DNA of 64,000 nt. Source: Denticeps clupeoides. Lineage: Eukaryota; Chordata; Actinopteri; Clupeiformes; Denticipitidae. The stretch covers positions 3,183,489 to 3,247,488 of the forward strand of contig NC_041721.1 in the NCBI RefSeq assembly GCF_900700375.1. The letters are read 5' to 3'. The notes beneath the pieces were generated by a model. The model searched no databases, was not told the DNA's origin, and saw only the letters and a program-made list of their open reading frames with translations. Positions 46,101 to 63,265 of the stretch are shown here, one piece after another; position 1 is the first letter of the stretch; every line of letters begins with the position of its first letter. The position numbers were made by a program, and so were the translations under genes.

Positions 46101-46663
46101 GAACACCGAGGACAGAGGCGAGGTGGAGGCGGAGCGTTACATCTGTGGAAGTCCAGGCCTGGTTGGATGGAGGCGCAGAGGAAGGCCTGGCAGCTGGAGC
46201 ACTTCAGCACGTCACAGTCCACGCTAACCCAGCCGAACTTTGCGCACCTGAGCGGGCTGAGGGCGCGGGGCTTCCCTGCCCACCTCAGACAGTGATCGTG
46301 GGTTAAGGAGCAACGGAGGAACCTGCGCAGAACCTGCAAAAAGGCGCACCCGCGCAGGGCGGAAGGATATGGAGAAGGAGGCCACCCGGGAGAAGAACGC
46401 ATCCCTGTTCTCCGCTTCGCAGGCCGCCAGAAGCTCGGTGTCCCCTCGGGGCCTGGAACACGACACACGCGACATAAACACGGAGACCGCGCCGCGGCCG
46501 CGCCTCTCCGCTCCGTCTTCACTCACCCGCCCGGGACGCGGTGCTCCTCGGACGCGAGCCCCTGGTTGAGCAGGTCGCGGACCTTGTTCGGGGAGACCAG
46601 CGCCGACTTCGTCTGTTTCAGAGACGCTTCTGCGCGGAGCTCGCGCTGCCCGAGCGCCGCCAT
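43193..46663 (-). CDS. zc3hc1: C3HC-type zinc finger protein NIPA (nuclear basket protein)
   Basis: Ten exons: 46663-46527, 46452-46371, 46291-46141, 46064-45981, 44764-44637, 44404-44256, 44165-43922, 43867-43649, 43570-43355, 43264-43193. They give 493 aa (human 502). Exons 2-4 carry the C3HC finger (FFSRVASFSCLRWAGKP, CAKFGWVSVDCD, LKCSSCQAFLCAS, then HEKFCSW). Exons 6-7 carry the second zinc module (VVALCGWSAK, LTCSYCMRKVGLWNF). A serine/arginine-rich acidic-basic region follows, then QHRDWCPWVSVEE and the helix RVFQILRQWQAH. ZC3HC1 is a TPR-binding component of the nuclear pore basket, first described as an F-box-like cyclin B1 ligase part. Intron 2 (46370-46292) has U12-type AT-AC signals. 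Intron 4 holds SINE, Tc1 and other repeats. Confidence 0.97.
44814..45512. mobile_element. Dispersed repeat (possible MITE) interrupted by a Tc1-like element
   Basis: The left part (44814-44983), starting AGTGTTAGAAAATACAGATA, matches the repeat at 49455-49735. After the Tc1 insertion the matching end resumes (TATCACAATATGTCATATAA, 45468-45512). It lies in zc3hc1 intron 4. Confidence 0.6.
44984..45467 (+). mobile_element. Tc1/mariner-like element, internally deleted
   Basis: The terminal inverted repeats are about 130 bp: TTTGGACACCTTCTCATTCA at the left against TGAGAAGTGTGTCCAAACTT at the right, continuing through GATTCTCACTGAAGGCATCA and its complement. Between them a remnant reads like the C-terminal Tc1 transposase end (NPIQMVW-like, then WELLQDCW-like, MPRVFKANQSK). 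Most of the transposase gene is gone. Confidence 0.85.
45608..45700 (+). mobile_element. SINE-like fragment before a SINE B copy
   Basis: CCAGTGGTGGCTCAGTGGGT has an A-box-like form and is followed by AAGTGCCACTGAGGTCCCCT. It may be an older, different tRNA-SINE subfamily. Confidence 0.5.
45704..45943 (+). mobile_element. SINE family B, full length
   Basis: GGTGGCCTAGCGTTTAAGGA, GCAGGTTCGAATCCCGACCC, with a small internal duplication (GCTCCCCGGGCACACACTGC) and the end CCAATCACTTCACTTT. Confidence 0.9.
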
Positions 46664-47531
46664 GTTGGGTCCCACAGACTAAAGCGTCCCCGCGAAACAG
46701 CGACAAGATCTTCGGTTCCGCCCGGGCGCAGCGGCCTTTTATGCCCGCGTCACTCAAGCAGACTTTCGAGCTGAGCAGCCCGCAACGTCAGAGTCTATAT
46801 ATTTTTATTTATTTTATTATACATTATATATAAAGAGGTAACTCTTTTGTAGGAATTCTGACAAGTCGTTTATCATGCGAAGCGGTCGATAACCCCATAA
46901 TCTAGTTTGGCAACATATGACGTCACCCGTTCAAAGTGGTGAATAACAAACTGCTGTTAACGTGAAAAATCAACGTCGGCAGCAACTGTGGGCCAAATAA
47001 ATACATAAAAGGCAGGTTGCAATTCTCAACTCTTATTGTGTGTGTGTGTGTGTGTGTGTGTGTGGGGGGGGGGGGTGTTGAGTCCATTCCAGTAGGCAGT
47101 TTTATATATATATATATATATATATGCAAGAAGGTCATTCGTGTGGAATGTTGCATGCACGTTTCCTGCTGAATCCATACTCAGCCAGACGATGCAAACA
47201 TTACAGAAGCATTACAGAACATATACACACGCTGACATCACGCTACTCGCTTTAGCAAAATGAAAACAAGCCACTGATCAACACTGACGACAAAATTTAA
47301 TGACAAAAATACAACACAACACAGAGCAACTAGTAATTAAATTCCCAAACCATCTTTGTTAGGAAATCTGAAAGCATCTTTTTTTATTATTTGATTCCCA
47401 AATACATACAAAAATAATAAAGGTCCTGAAACTAGAACGAGGGAGCACAATACTTTATACTGAAGTGCACCAAGCACTTCAGTTCCACTTTAAATCGGGG
47501 GGTCACATGACTTCAGAGGGGGGGTTCAGGT
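46664..47531 (-). other. zc3hc1 promoter and cax1 3' UTR
   Basis: GC-rich immediately upstream of the zc3hc1 ATG (46664-46790), then AT-rich with (GT)n at 47037-47063, a G-run and (TA)n at 47103-47125. A - strand AATAAA (near 47380) could end cax1. No gene. Confidence 0.5.
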
Positions 47532-50500
47532 TCAGCAGCCTTCAGGAGATGGAGCAAAAAAGTACAAAGCCAGAAACACCAGGTAGACCACCACCAACGC
47601 AGTGCCTGCACAAGACACACACAGGTCCGGTCAAATACCATGAACATTCTCACACACCTGCGGGTGTGGGTGTGCAAATGAAACCTCACCTTGGAAATAG
47701 TCAGACTTTCCATCCATGAAGATGTAGTTCACCAGCACCACGCTGAACAAGCTGGCCCAGAGGTGCAGGTCGCTGAAGATGAGCGCAAATCCTACATCCT
47801 AAAGACAAAAAGCACGCCCAACTGAACTAAACTAGACATAAATTCCACTGCGGCCTTCCGGGCCTCGTACAGTGCAGCGGCTGGAATGAGAAACGACAGA
47901 AACTCACGTAAAACGCATTGAATAAGATGAGCAGGGGGATCTGGAGCATACACACTTGTACAGCAATGCAGCTTCCCACCTCCAGGCTAAAGCAGAGACA
48001 CGTGAGAGATCAACGTCAGTTCACGTGAAGACGCAAGCGGTGCACTCCGGGACGCCACCGGCCATCACCTGAGGCTCATGTTGTTCTGCAGGGCGAACTG
48101 GATGCCGTTGATGATCTCCGGAAGTTCAGGAACCATCGCCAGCACCGTTACACCAATGAAGTACTGCAGGAGCAGAAGCACAGTTCATCTCCTGGTTTAT
48201 TCAGTGTGGAACGTGGACTTTACATCTTGTTCTGTCCGAGGCCTCCGTTGCTCCCACCTGAGAGACGTTGGAATGGGAGATAATGGGTTTGATGTGCTCC
48301 GTTGTCAGGTCAGCACAGGCGGCCATCAGGATGGTGGCCAGGATCAGAACTCCCAACGCTCTCCACTTGGACCAATGCACCATTGCTGCAGAAGAACATT
48401 CAGTCAGAAGCGGTCACCATACTCCAGAGAGCAGGGTGACACAGCAGGACACACACCGGGCCCATGGGCGGGGACGTGGCTGTGGCCGTGGGCGCCGCTG
48501 ATGTGGACGTCGTAGATGTGGGTGTGGGTCTTCAGCGTGAAGATGAGGCCGATGATGTACGCCAGTGGCAACAGTATGGACACGACGTAAACCAGAGGCC
48601 TTCAGAGGCAGCAGGTCAGGCATCAGATGCAACCATAGACTGGTCAGAAGAAGGGTGCAGGAGATGTACTTACTCAATATGACTGTGATACAAGGCCCAG
48701 TTACTCTGGATCTGTGGGGGTGGAGCAGGTTAGTGGATTGTTTTCCCCCAAAAGAAAAACCATAAGACCCTCATCCTGGAGGCCACTTGTCCTGCACATT
48801 CTGACCCCCATTAAAAAAAAACCTGATTCCATCTTTCTGTCAGAACAGAGTTCTAGAGTTGAATCAGGTTTGATGGATCTGGGGAAGAACTTATCTGTGC
48901 AGGGCTGGTGCCTTCAGGTTTGGAGAGCCCTACTATTGGACATACAAGGTCATGGTGGCAGTTTTTGCAGATGAAGGGGCCAGTCGAGTTCCCAAAGTTG
49001 CAGCCTTCACACACCAGGTTCCCATAAGCCTTGGAGAAAAGGGTTGGGGTGAAGGCACCTGAATCAGGGGATACAGGACACATGGTGTCATCTACCTTAA
49101 AAAAAAAAAAAAAGTCCCCCGTTCCAGAACGATGTAGACATCGGGCCATCTCACCTCCCACTGAAATAAAGAGGAGGGCGGAGCCGACTCCTGCTGAGCG
49201 GCTGTTGAAGTGCTGCTCCCTGTGCTTAAAGCCTCCGACGATCATCGACAAACCCTGAGACAAACATGGGCAAATATGGCAGCAAAACGGAAAAAAAAGT
49301 TCAGCCGTGGACCAAGAACCTAAGAAAGAAAGATTGGCCATCAGCCTCACATGGCTTTTTACCCCAATTTATTACTACAGCAACGACGCGTGTAAGAAGG
49401 GGGGTGCGCAGCGAGGTTATGTACCATTATCATTATTACTACTACTACTACTTAATAGTAGTGGTGTTAGAAAATATCGATACAGCAATATATCCTGATC
49501 TTTTACGTGGTGATACGGTATCGATACAGGGACACCAATTTAGTCCAAAATTCAGTTCAGAGTTGCGTTGTCTTGGCTGAATTATTAATGTAATGTGATC
49601 CACCCATATCTTACACAGCATCTTGTATATCAGCTCTGTGTTTACATTTTCAGTGAACTGTAGAATAATAGCAATATGTACAATATATTGTGATATAATA
49701 GTGTCATATTGTGAGATCCTTGCCAATACACAGCCCTGTTTAATAGGCTTTACTAAGTTCTTTTCATATTAAAACATATAAATACCAACTAGTTTTAAGA
49801 CACGTGGAACAGACAAATCTTCTATATAGTTTCCTTCAATCACGGCTTACAGCTAAAAATGTCTGAACAATTGGCTGCACCTTCTAAAAAAACCAGAACC
49901 AAATGAGTGTGAGTGTGTGTGTTGCCTCACCGGAACAAAAAGTGTGCAGCCCAACAGAGTTCCAGCCAGCGCAGACTTGACAATCTCCTCGTAACACTTG
50001 TTTTTGGCCTGGTGGCCCCGGAGAAGGGCGGTGAAGTAGAAGGTCATCTCTATCATCGAGCCGAATGTGGCGTTCACCACGGCGCCCACCGCAAAGTTAC
50101 TCTGCGCAGAGATGCTACGGAACACACCGAGTCCGTCAGGGCCGTGCTTCAAGGCGTTTACACCAATCAACCTTCACATTACAACCGGCAAGATGGTGCC
50201 GGACAAGCATGACTGGTGACGCAGATAAACTGGTCAGTAACCAAACTGGTCACAGCAGGGTGGACCGCAGGGTGCTAGTAGCCTAGTGGGTAACACACTC
50301 GCCTATGAACCAGAAGACCCAGGTTCAAACCCCGCTTACTACCATTGTGTCCCTGAGCAAGACCCTTAACCCTGAGTGTCTCCAGGGGGGGACTGTCCCT
50401 GTAACTACTGATTGTAAGGCGCTCTGGATAAGGGCGTCTGGTAAATGCTGTAAATGTAAATGACCACAGACTGGCCTGTATGGTCCAATAGGGGAGTTGC

Positions 50501-53500
50501 TATTCGTGTACGGGGCTGTGTGGCTATAGACCAGTCCAGGCACCAAAAGCATCAGAACTGCTCTGTGTCCTTGTCTGATGGGTCCCCTTTTCTTTTACAT
50601 CATGCGAATATTCAGACGCACCACCTTGCTGCTTATTGCTTGGTACCAGACACCTTCTCGTGCAGCCCACGCCTCGACAGGTCGGGACAATATTTGGTCA
50701 TCGTGTTATGGCTGATCTGTGTACATGGATGTTTGGACGTGGAAGATCACCTGGCAATTCCCATGCCAATATAATAAGACAGGGGGATGATGGAACAGAT
50801 GGCTGTAGCGAACTTCACCTCCGAGTTGACAAAGTGGTTATCTCTGTCTGCATAACCGATTACCAGGGTGATGATCACCATTGGCAAGAGGTCTAGAAGC
50901 AGCATTAAGGGAACTAGTTGGTTTAAGATTCTTCTTCTTCTTCTCAGTAGATTAAAGCAAACCAGGAGTCTTTTTGTAAAAGGATACTAACTGCAAATAC
51001 GTTGATGCCATCTACCGTGTACTTGTAGTAGTTCAGGTTGAAGGCACGGTAGCAGCACAGGAGAACCCGTGTCTCACAGCCCTGATGCTTCAACAGAAAA
51101 CAATATGGTCACAAGGGGGACACCACTCGTTCCTGTAAAAACGGAGACTGCGACGCACAGGCCGAAGCCACGCCGTACCTTTTTTAAAGGGCGAATGTGC
51201 ACCTCCTCCGGGGGCATGAGCAGAATGGTCATCAGGGTCCTGCTGTTTATCTTGGCCACAGGGATGGAGAAGACCAGGATCCAGGACAAAAAGCAGGCCA
51301 GGCAATGGATGACAGCCATCACCGGGAAGCCAAGCAGCAGCCATACGTAGGTGCTGACCCGACACTGGAGACCAACATCAGAACTCATAAATCCTGCATC
51401 TTCAAAAAGGAACTGCCACGGTCCTGAGACTGAAATGATGAAGCTTCAGCTGCTCTCACCCAGTATTTGGCTTTCGGGCTTGGTGGCGGTGGTGGAGGGG
51501 GAGGAGGCGGTGGCTGGGAGGGCATCTCGACCGTAGAAGAATGAGACGATTGCAGCAGGGGGGACGACTCCTCGGGGATGGCCTCGCAATCGGGAAACTT
51601 TAAACAGCATCTCCGAACGAGGCTACTGGTCTACAAGGAGAAGAAAGAGAAAAGATGGATGGATGACGCTGATGACAAACGCAGCACTACTGCGACTGTT
51701 GTCCTGGTGGTGCTCCTACCTTCTGCATGGCCTTCCCAAATGGCCACATAAAATAGCAGGACAGATTCCAGCAGAGTTTGCCTACGAGAAAGAAAATTCT
51801 CTCAACTGATGTCGAGACGGAAGAACTGCACTCAACACGACCCAGAACCTCGGCACGTACCGTAGGGAACCCCGACGGCCGTGAGAAACATGACAACGCT
51901 GACCAGGAGGTAGAACAATGAAACCCACCAGCCAAACAGGAAGACGTACATCACATTTCCAACGGAGACCAGCGAGCCTGCGGACGGGGACAAAAACCCT
52001 GTCGGCAATTAGCTGGTCTTCCACAGAAAAGCCGGAGAGACCCCATCACGCACCTGTGAACGGTTTCACAAAGTTCAGTTCGGAGTAGAGCTCCCTGATC
52101 ACATCTGAACGGTCCTCAATGGGACGCTCCGTCACATGACTCTTCCATTTCTTGAAACCAAACTGAAATGAAAATGCAGATGTTTAACTACAAGGGTGGT
52201 AGCAGCCTAGCGAGCAACACAACACACAACCCTGAGTGTCTCCTGGGGGACGGTCCACGATTGGAAGGTGCTCAGGATAAGGACGTCTAACGCCATACAT
52301 TTAAACAGTTAAAAGGAGCAGAGCGGCCACCTCCCAGAAGCCCACCCACCTTGTAGTTATTGGCCAGCTTGTGCGCCTCCACCTCGTTCTCAGCCTGGAG
52401 GGTTGTCTGGCAGCTGCCCTCCTGCCAGAACTCGTCGGGACAACAGGAGTGGTGGTAGTGACCTGGGAGGAGCGCGAGATCTTCAGAGCACGTCTACGGG
52501 AAGCGTTTAAGACCACGAATGGCGGTCCAATGCGGATCCCACGCGTGAACCCGTGTCACCAACCTCTGTGTGCAGACAGGCATTTGGGGGTGAACGCTCC
52601 GAACTGGTGTGATGTACAGGGTGAGGGGGTCTCTGCCACATCCGGGTGAATGTGAGTCACACACTGTCTGTCACAGTGGGAGCCCCGGCGGTGACCTTTT
52701 GGCTCAGGGTCAAACAAGGGGTCTATGGGACAGATATAAAAAAAAAAAAAAAAAAAAAGAATAGATAGATTTGTAAAAAATTGGTTAAAAGCTTCATCAG
52801 GACAACAGCTTATTCACCACACAACAGAAACGTGACAGAGGACATCAAGGAAGTAAATGTAAAAAACACTAAAACCTGCAAACACACAAAACACGTGCGA
52901 GAACCTCAAGACGATTCACATCTTAAATGCCCCCGACAGAATGAAGGAGAGATGGTGGAACTGGGCCCAGACCCGGTCTCTCATGTTCGCGTCCAAATGC
53001 TCCCACTCGACCGTCTCAGACTTGGCTGAAAAAGAATTCCGGGAGGTTCACACACTCCCAGCATTACTGAAGACTGAGGCTTGATGTTGAATGTACACCT
53101 TCCCAAACGTAAAAGACAAATATGGAGTCAAAAAATTGATGTCCAAAATTTGTGATCTACACTACAACTGGACATAGATCTACGCTTTAGGAACGTGACA
53201 TCAAGGCTTCTTTAAAAAAAAAAGTTGTCCCAAAGTCACAAACTTTATCATACGTTTAAGTGAGTCCCATAAATCACAATAATCGTTCCTACTAGACTGT
53301 CACTGACCTTTATTTTTTATATCATAGATATATTCTAAATTAAGCATACAGGTTCTTTTTTTTTCCCCCTTATGGTAACGTTTCTGGTACAGCAGAAACA
53401 TAGCGGTTTGTTACACGTTTCAGTTTTCACCTTTCAATATTTCAACATTTAAAGTTTGTATTTATAGGTATAGTTTAACATGAATCAAATGAAGCATTTT

Positions 53501-54101
53501 GCTGAGTTTAAGCTGCCAGAATGATGCACAAACACACCACATCATTAAAAACAGACATCTAACCTTTCTAAAAGAGCCAATTCGTTGGCGGATACTTTAA
53601 CATGCCACAAAAATGGCACCAAACTGATCTTTTCCATATTCAAACCTTACGTCTTATAATACAAAGTGCACAGCATGTGTGGAAAGGTGTGTGTTCACTG
53701 CCAAGCCTCGGCCATCGAAATTGCACTTTCCACAGTCATACAACAATGCTGCCCCAGAGCTTAGAGTAGAATTTGTGAGCAAATTCAAGCCCCCAGAATT
53801 CTACAATAAAAGTACTGCTGCCTGGAAATGTGAAGGAAGGACCTTAAATTCTTTTCTAGATGCGGCAAATTTTTTTTTTTTTTTTATGTTTTAGGGCCAC
53901 TGGAAGCCGGTTGGTGGTTCGACCGGTTTCCAAACTGCGCTTAAAAACGCTCCGGGACAAGTTCTCTCAGCGGCGCGACATTTGACGCCGAGTCTGCCGG
54001 CAAAGGGTCGGCAAATCCCGCGGTTCCCCTTCACTCCGTTCACCTGAACTTTCCGCTGTGGACCTGCGCCTCCGACTCTCGGCATCCGCGGACAAAGACA
54101 T
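47532..54101 (-). CDS. cax1: Cation/H+ exchanger of the CAX/VNX family
   Basis: Twenty-two exons: 54101-54044, 53025-52931, 52875-52818, 52722-52564, 52462-52350, 52162-52054, 51977-51861, 51781-51720, 51630-51460, 51364-51179, 51081-50988, 50892-50751, 50114-49931, 49254-49155, 49058-48946, 48711-48674, 48599-48457, 48385-48258, 48163-48069, 47986-47908, 47798-47690, 47605-47532. About 808 aa. The two exchanger signature repeats are GAVVNATFGSMIEM (near residue 465) and AMVPELPEIINGIQF (near 700), each in a membrane segment. A long N-terminal part has its own membrane helices, a Cys/His-rich loop (residues about 70-160) and an 11-proline run. The loop between exchanger halves has CEGC...CKNC and a His-rich stretch. 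Fungal VNX1 has a similar long form. Zebrafish has one such gene (cax1); mammals lack it. The exon 2 donor is uncertain. Intron 11 is U12-type. Confidence 0.88.
49455..49735. mobile_element. Dispersed repeat, possible MITE, in cax1 intron 13
   Basis: GTGTTAGAAAATATCGATAC and GCAATATATCCTGATCTTTT at one side, AATATATTGTGATATAATAG at the other. Related to the repeat in zc3hc1 intron 4, so at least two copies occur. No coding. Confidence 0.6.
50271..50461 (+). mobile_element. SINE family A, full length
   Basis: TAGCCTAGTGGGTAACACAC, CCCAGGTTCAAACCCCGCTT and GGATAAGGGCGTCTGGTAAA. In cax1 intron 12, opposite to the gene. Confidence 0.92.
52193..52305 (+). mobile_element. SINE family A, internally deleted
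   Basis: The head GGTGGTAGCAGCCTAGCGAG joins CCTGAGTGTCTCCTGGGGGA and a decayed tail. The middle is missing. In cax1 intron 5. Confidence 0.7.
53026..54043 (-). other. cax1: cax1 intron 1, nothing recognised
   Basis: AT-rich. A poly-T run lies at 53870-53885. No exon or repeat family seen. Confidence 0.5.
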
Positions 54102-54365
54102 GCTGCGTCTCCGGCCGCTGGTCCCAGCGCGGTCCGCTCTTCTGCAGGCCGGCCGTGCATTCTGGGAGATGTAGTGCGTGCGTGTGTCGCCTTGCGTTTG
54201 CCACGGGAAATGTCGCACCCTCTGAAGACCTCGAGCAACCGGAGGAGCCGAATAAGAATCTTTCGTGATGTAAATTCGCGCGGTTTTTGAGTTTTGACCC
54301 TTTTTCACTGCACCAAGGCGAGCATTTATTGAACTCTCATTCGACTGTGCAAAGCGTACGGCTAC

Positions 54366-54377
54366 TGCGCATGCGCC
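54366..54377 (-). promoter_or_regulatory. cax1: NRF1-type palindrome upstream of cax1
   Basis: TGCGCATGCGCC contains the complete NRF1 consensus GCGCATGCGC, 265 bp upstream of the cax1 ATG in a GC-rich stretch. The gene for NRF1 is in the same window. Binding is inferred. Confidence 0.55.
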
Positions 54378-54387
54378 GTATCCACGA

Positions 54388-54500
54388 CTCAAGATTCAAG
54401 ACTCAAGACTGGTTTATTGTCAGTACAACAGTATACCGTGTATTGAAATAATGTTTCGCACAGACCCCCCACAGTGCAATCATAAAATAAAAATATATAC
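54388..54500 (-). mobile_element. LINE 3' tail, inverted
   Basis: ACTCAAGATTCAAGACTCAA repeats, then GGTTTATTGTCAGTACAACA, the reverse complement of a LINE end with AATAAA and a simple tail. Confidence 0.6.
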
Positions 54501-55361
54501 GTATATGCACACTAAAGCTAAAGCTTTTACTTTCATTGTGGGGGAAAAAAACGTAGAAATAACCCTTTTGTTTACTCGATTTATTTACTCATTGCTGCTC
54601 ACATGAAACTGTTTTCACCAACACACTTGTGTTCCTAATTGCACACTTTTTCACTAAATTCTCAGTGGAAGTCCATAAAACTACAGTTTCGCGGATATAT
54701 TCTATTGACATTGATAAAACATTGAAGGATGTGCAAATGGTTGATTCTAGGATGAGAACAATCCGACAGGAAAACCAAATGCAGGTAACACTGATTAAGT
54801 ATAATCAATACCATTACTGTCAAAAACATTACCAAAAAAATATTACCAAGTTTTACCAAAAGCCTCCTGAAAAGTATATACAGAAATATATAAAGGTGTG
54901 ATGGAGGAGTAAACTACAGTACAAAAATAACGATTTACAAAAATGTACAAAGAATGACAGAAAAAGCTGACATATATTTAAAAAAATGTCTAAAACATCA
55001 GCTTCTTTATGATTTTTCCATTAACGTTGATCGGGAAGTTGATTTGATTCTATTCTGACAAGAACAACGTTACTGACTGCTTGCACCAGGCAATGTGAAT
55101 AAAAAGTCATAATTCCATGTATACACGTTGCCATCTACAGATTTTTCTGGGTATCCACTGTAATGTGTCCGCTGCTGGTGGGACTTTCCAAAAATCCCCG
55201 CATTCCAACGGACACGTCTTCAGCCATCTGTCACTTTTCCCTGCTCTCTAGCTGTTCTTCACATTTCAGAGGCTCACAGCAAGCACCGGAAGGAACCAAG
55301 CGTCTCTGTAAGTGTTAAAAGTATCCAGCACTTTTGCTTACAGTCTGCAGAAGAAGACGGT
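54501..55361 (-). other. smo: smo 3' UTR
   Basis: AT-rich, no coding. Several - strand AATAAA candidates (for example near 54580). The end of the smo transcript is not fixed by the sequence. Confidence 0.5.
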
Positions 55362-61905
<6,544 letters not shown>

Positions 61906-62495
61906 CACGGGAGGCGGCGCGGTGCGGTCCGGCGGCGGTGCGGATCATCGAGGCCTCATCTTCTCCCGGAACGCTCCCGAAACTTTCTGCAAAACTTTCT
62001 ACGAAGTTTCCCGACAGAGAAGCAGGAGATTTAAAATAATAATAATAATAATAATAATAATTTTAAAAAAAGAGTAAGGAGGAGGAGGGGTAGAAAAAGT
62101 CTTTGTTTAGTTCGGTGGGTCGATCGGCTCCCACGAAGAAATCAGAGCGGATCCACCATCCCCCACCTCCCGACTCGGAGGAGGGAGGGAGGAAAAAAAA
62201 AAGTCCGAAACTCCGTAATCCGACCCAGGCACTTCCTCCCCGTCCCTCCAGCCCGGATCCCGGCTGCTCCGCGCTCCTCCGGCCGCGGTGGAATGTGCGC
62301 GGCCGCCCATCCCCCCTGCGCCCCGTTCCCGGTCGCTTTTTTTTTTTTTTTTTAACGCGCTTTCATGCTCCCGCTCGTCACCTGCCGCAAATAACCGTTT
62401 ATTAACGAATAATTATCAAGTAAACGCGGCCGGACAGTTTTACTTTAGTTTATTTCACTCACAATGAAGCCCTGAACTTTCCTCCGTCCAGCATC
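61906..62495 (-). promoter_or_regulatory. smo: smo promoter region and 5' UTR
   Basis: CpG-rich upstream of the smo ATG, with (AAT)n at 62036-62061 and a poly-T run at 62338-62354. No TATA box stands out. Extent of the promoter is not determinable from sequence alone. Confidence 0.45.
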
Positions 62496-62497
62496 AT

Positions 62498-62570
62498 TTA
62501 CATTTACAGCATTTACCCAGATCAGTAGTTACAGGGACAGTCCCCCCTCCATGGAGACACTCAGGGTTAA
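62498..62570 (-). mobile_element. SINE family A, inverted, truncated
   Basis: CATTTACATTTACAGCATTT, then GGGACAGTCCCCCCTCCATG. Directly followed by a SINE B copy. Confidence 0.8.
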
Positions 62571-62741
62571 GTGAAGGGAATGTCACACGTGATACACAGC
62601 ACACGATGCACACAGTGAAATTGGTCCTCTGCATTTCACCCATCATTAGTGAGCAGTGTGTGGGGACAGTGCTTTGCTCAGTGGCACCTTGGCGGATCGG
62701 GATTCGAACCGCTTCCTTACCTGCTAGGCCACCACTGCCCC
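62571..62741 (-). mobile_element. SINE family B, inverted
   Basis: AGTGAAGGGAATGTCACACG to ACCTGCTAGGCCACCACTGC, with small deletions. Confidence 0.85.
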
Positions 62742-62777
62742 ATAATATAATATACATATTATATATATTATACATAA

Positions 62778-62924
62778 TATACATTTATCCAGAGCGACTT
62801 ACAATCAGTAGTTACAGGGACAGTTCCCCTGGAGACACTCGGGGTCAAAAATGGTAGTAAGTGGGACTCGAACCTGGGTCTTCTGGTTCATAGGCGAGTG
62901 TGTTACCCACTACACTACTACCAC
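62778..62924 (-). mobile_element. SINE family A, inverted
   Basis: CATTTATCCAGAGCGACTTA, CTCGAACCTGGGTCTTCTGG and GTTACCCACTACACTACTAC. Confidence 0.85.
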
Positions 62925-63265
62925 ACACACACACAAACTGCAACTACTCACAGGAGATATTTTATTACATAATATAAATTTATTTACATAAGGCAAATAT
63001 AAAGCGCATTTCTAAACATCCGCATTCGTATTCTTCCTTTAGACGCTTTTAAATGAACATTATGGAAAAAACGGAAAATCGTTCCTGCGTGACCTTCTAA
63101 AACCAGAGGTGAGTGACCGCAGGTATATAAAACAGTAACACCAGGACAAGTTTCCTGAGTCAAGCCATGCCACATGGCCATGCCAATGAATCCACAAGCT
63201 CAGACTGCATGTGAAAATCCGTATCATGGTTGCTGATCGTGCCGATCTTCTCGTTACCAACAGCA
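62925..63265 (-). other. tspan33: tspan33 3' UTR
   Basis: Sequence after the tspan33 stop. AT-rich; a - strand AATAAA equivalent lies near 62980 (AATTTATTTA). No other feature seen. Confidence 0.5.

Noticed and set aside
46224-46757. 177-codon - strand frame over zc3hc1 exons 1-3
   Set aside because: Different frame from the real exons, running through both introns. The zc3hc1 ATG at 46663 is in another frame.
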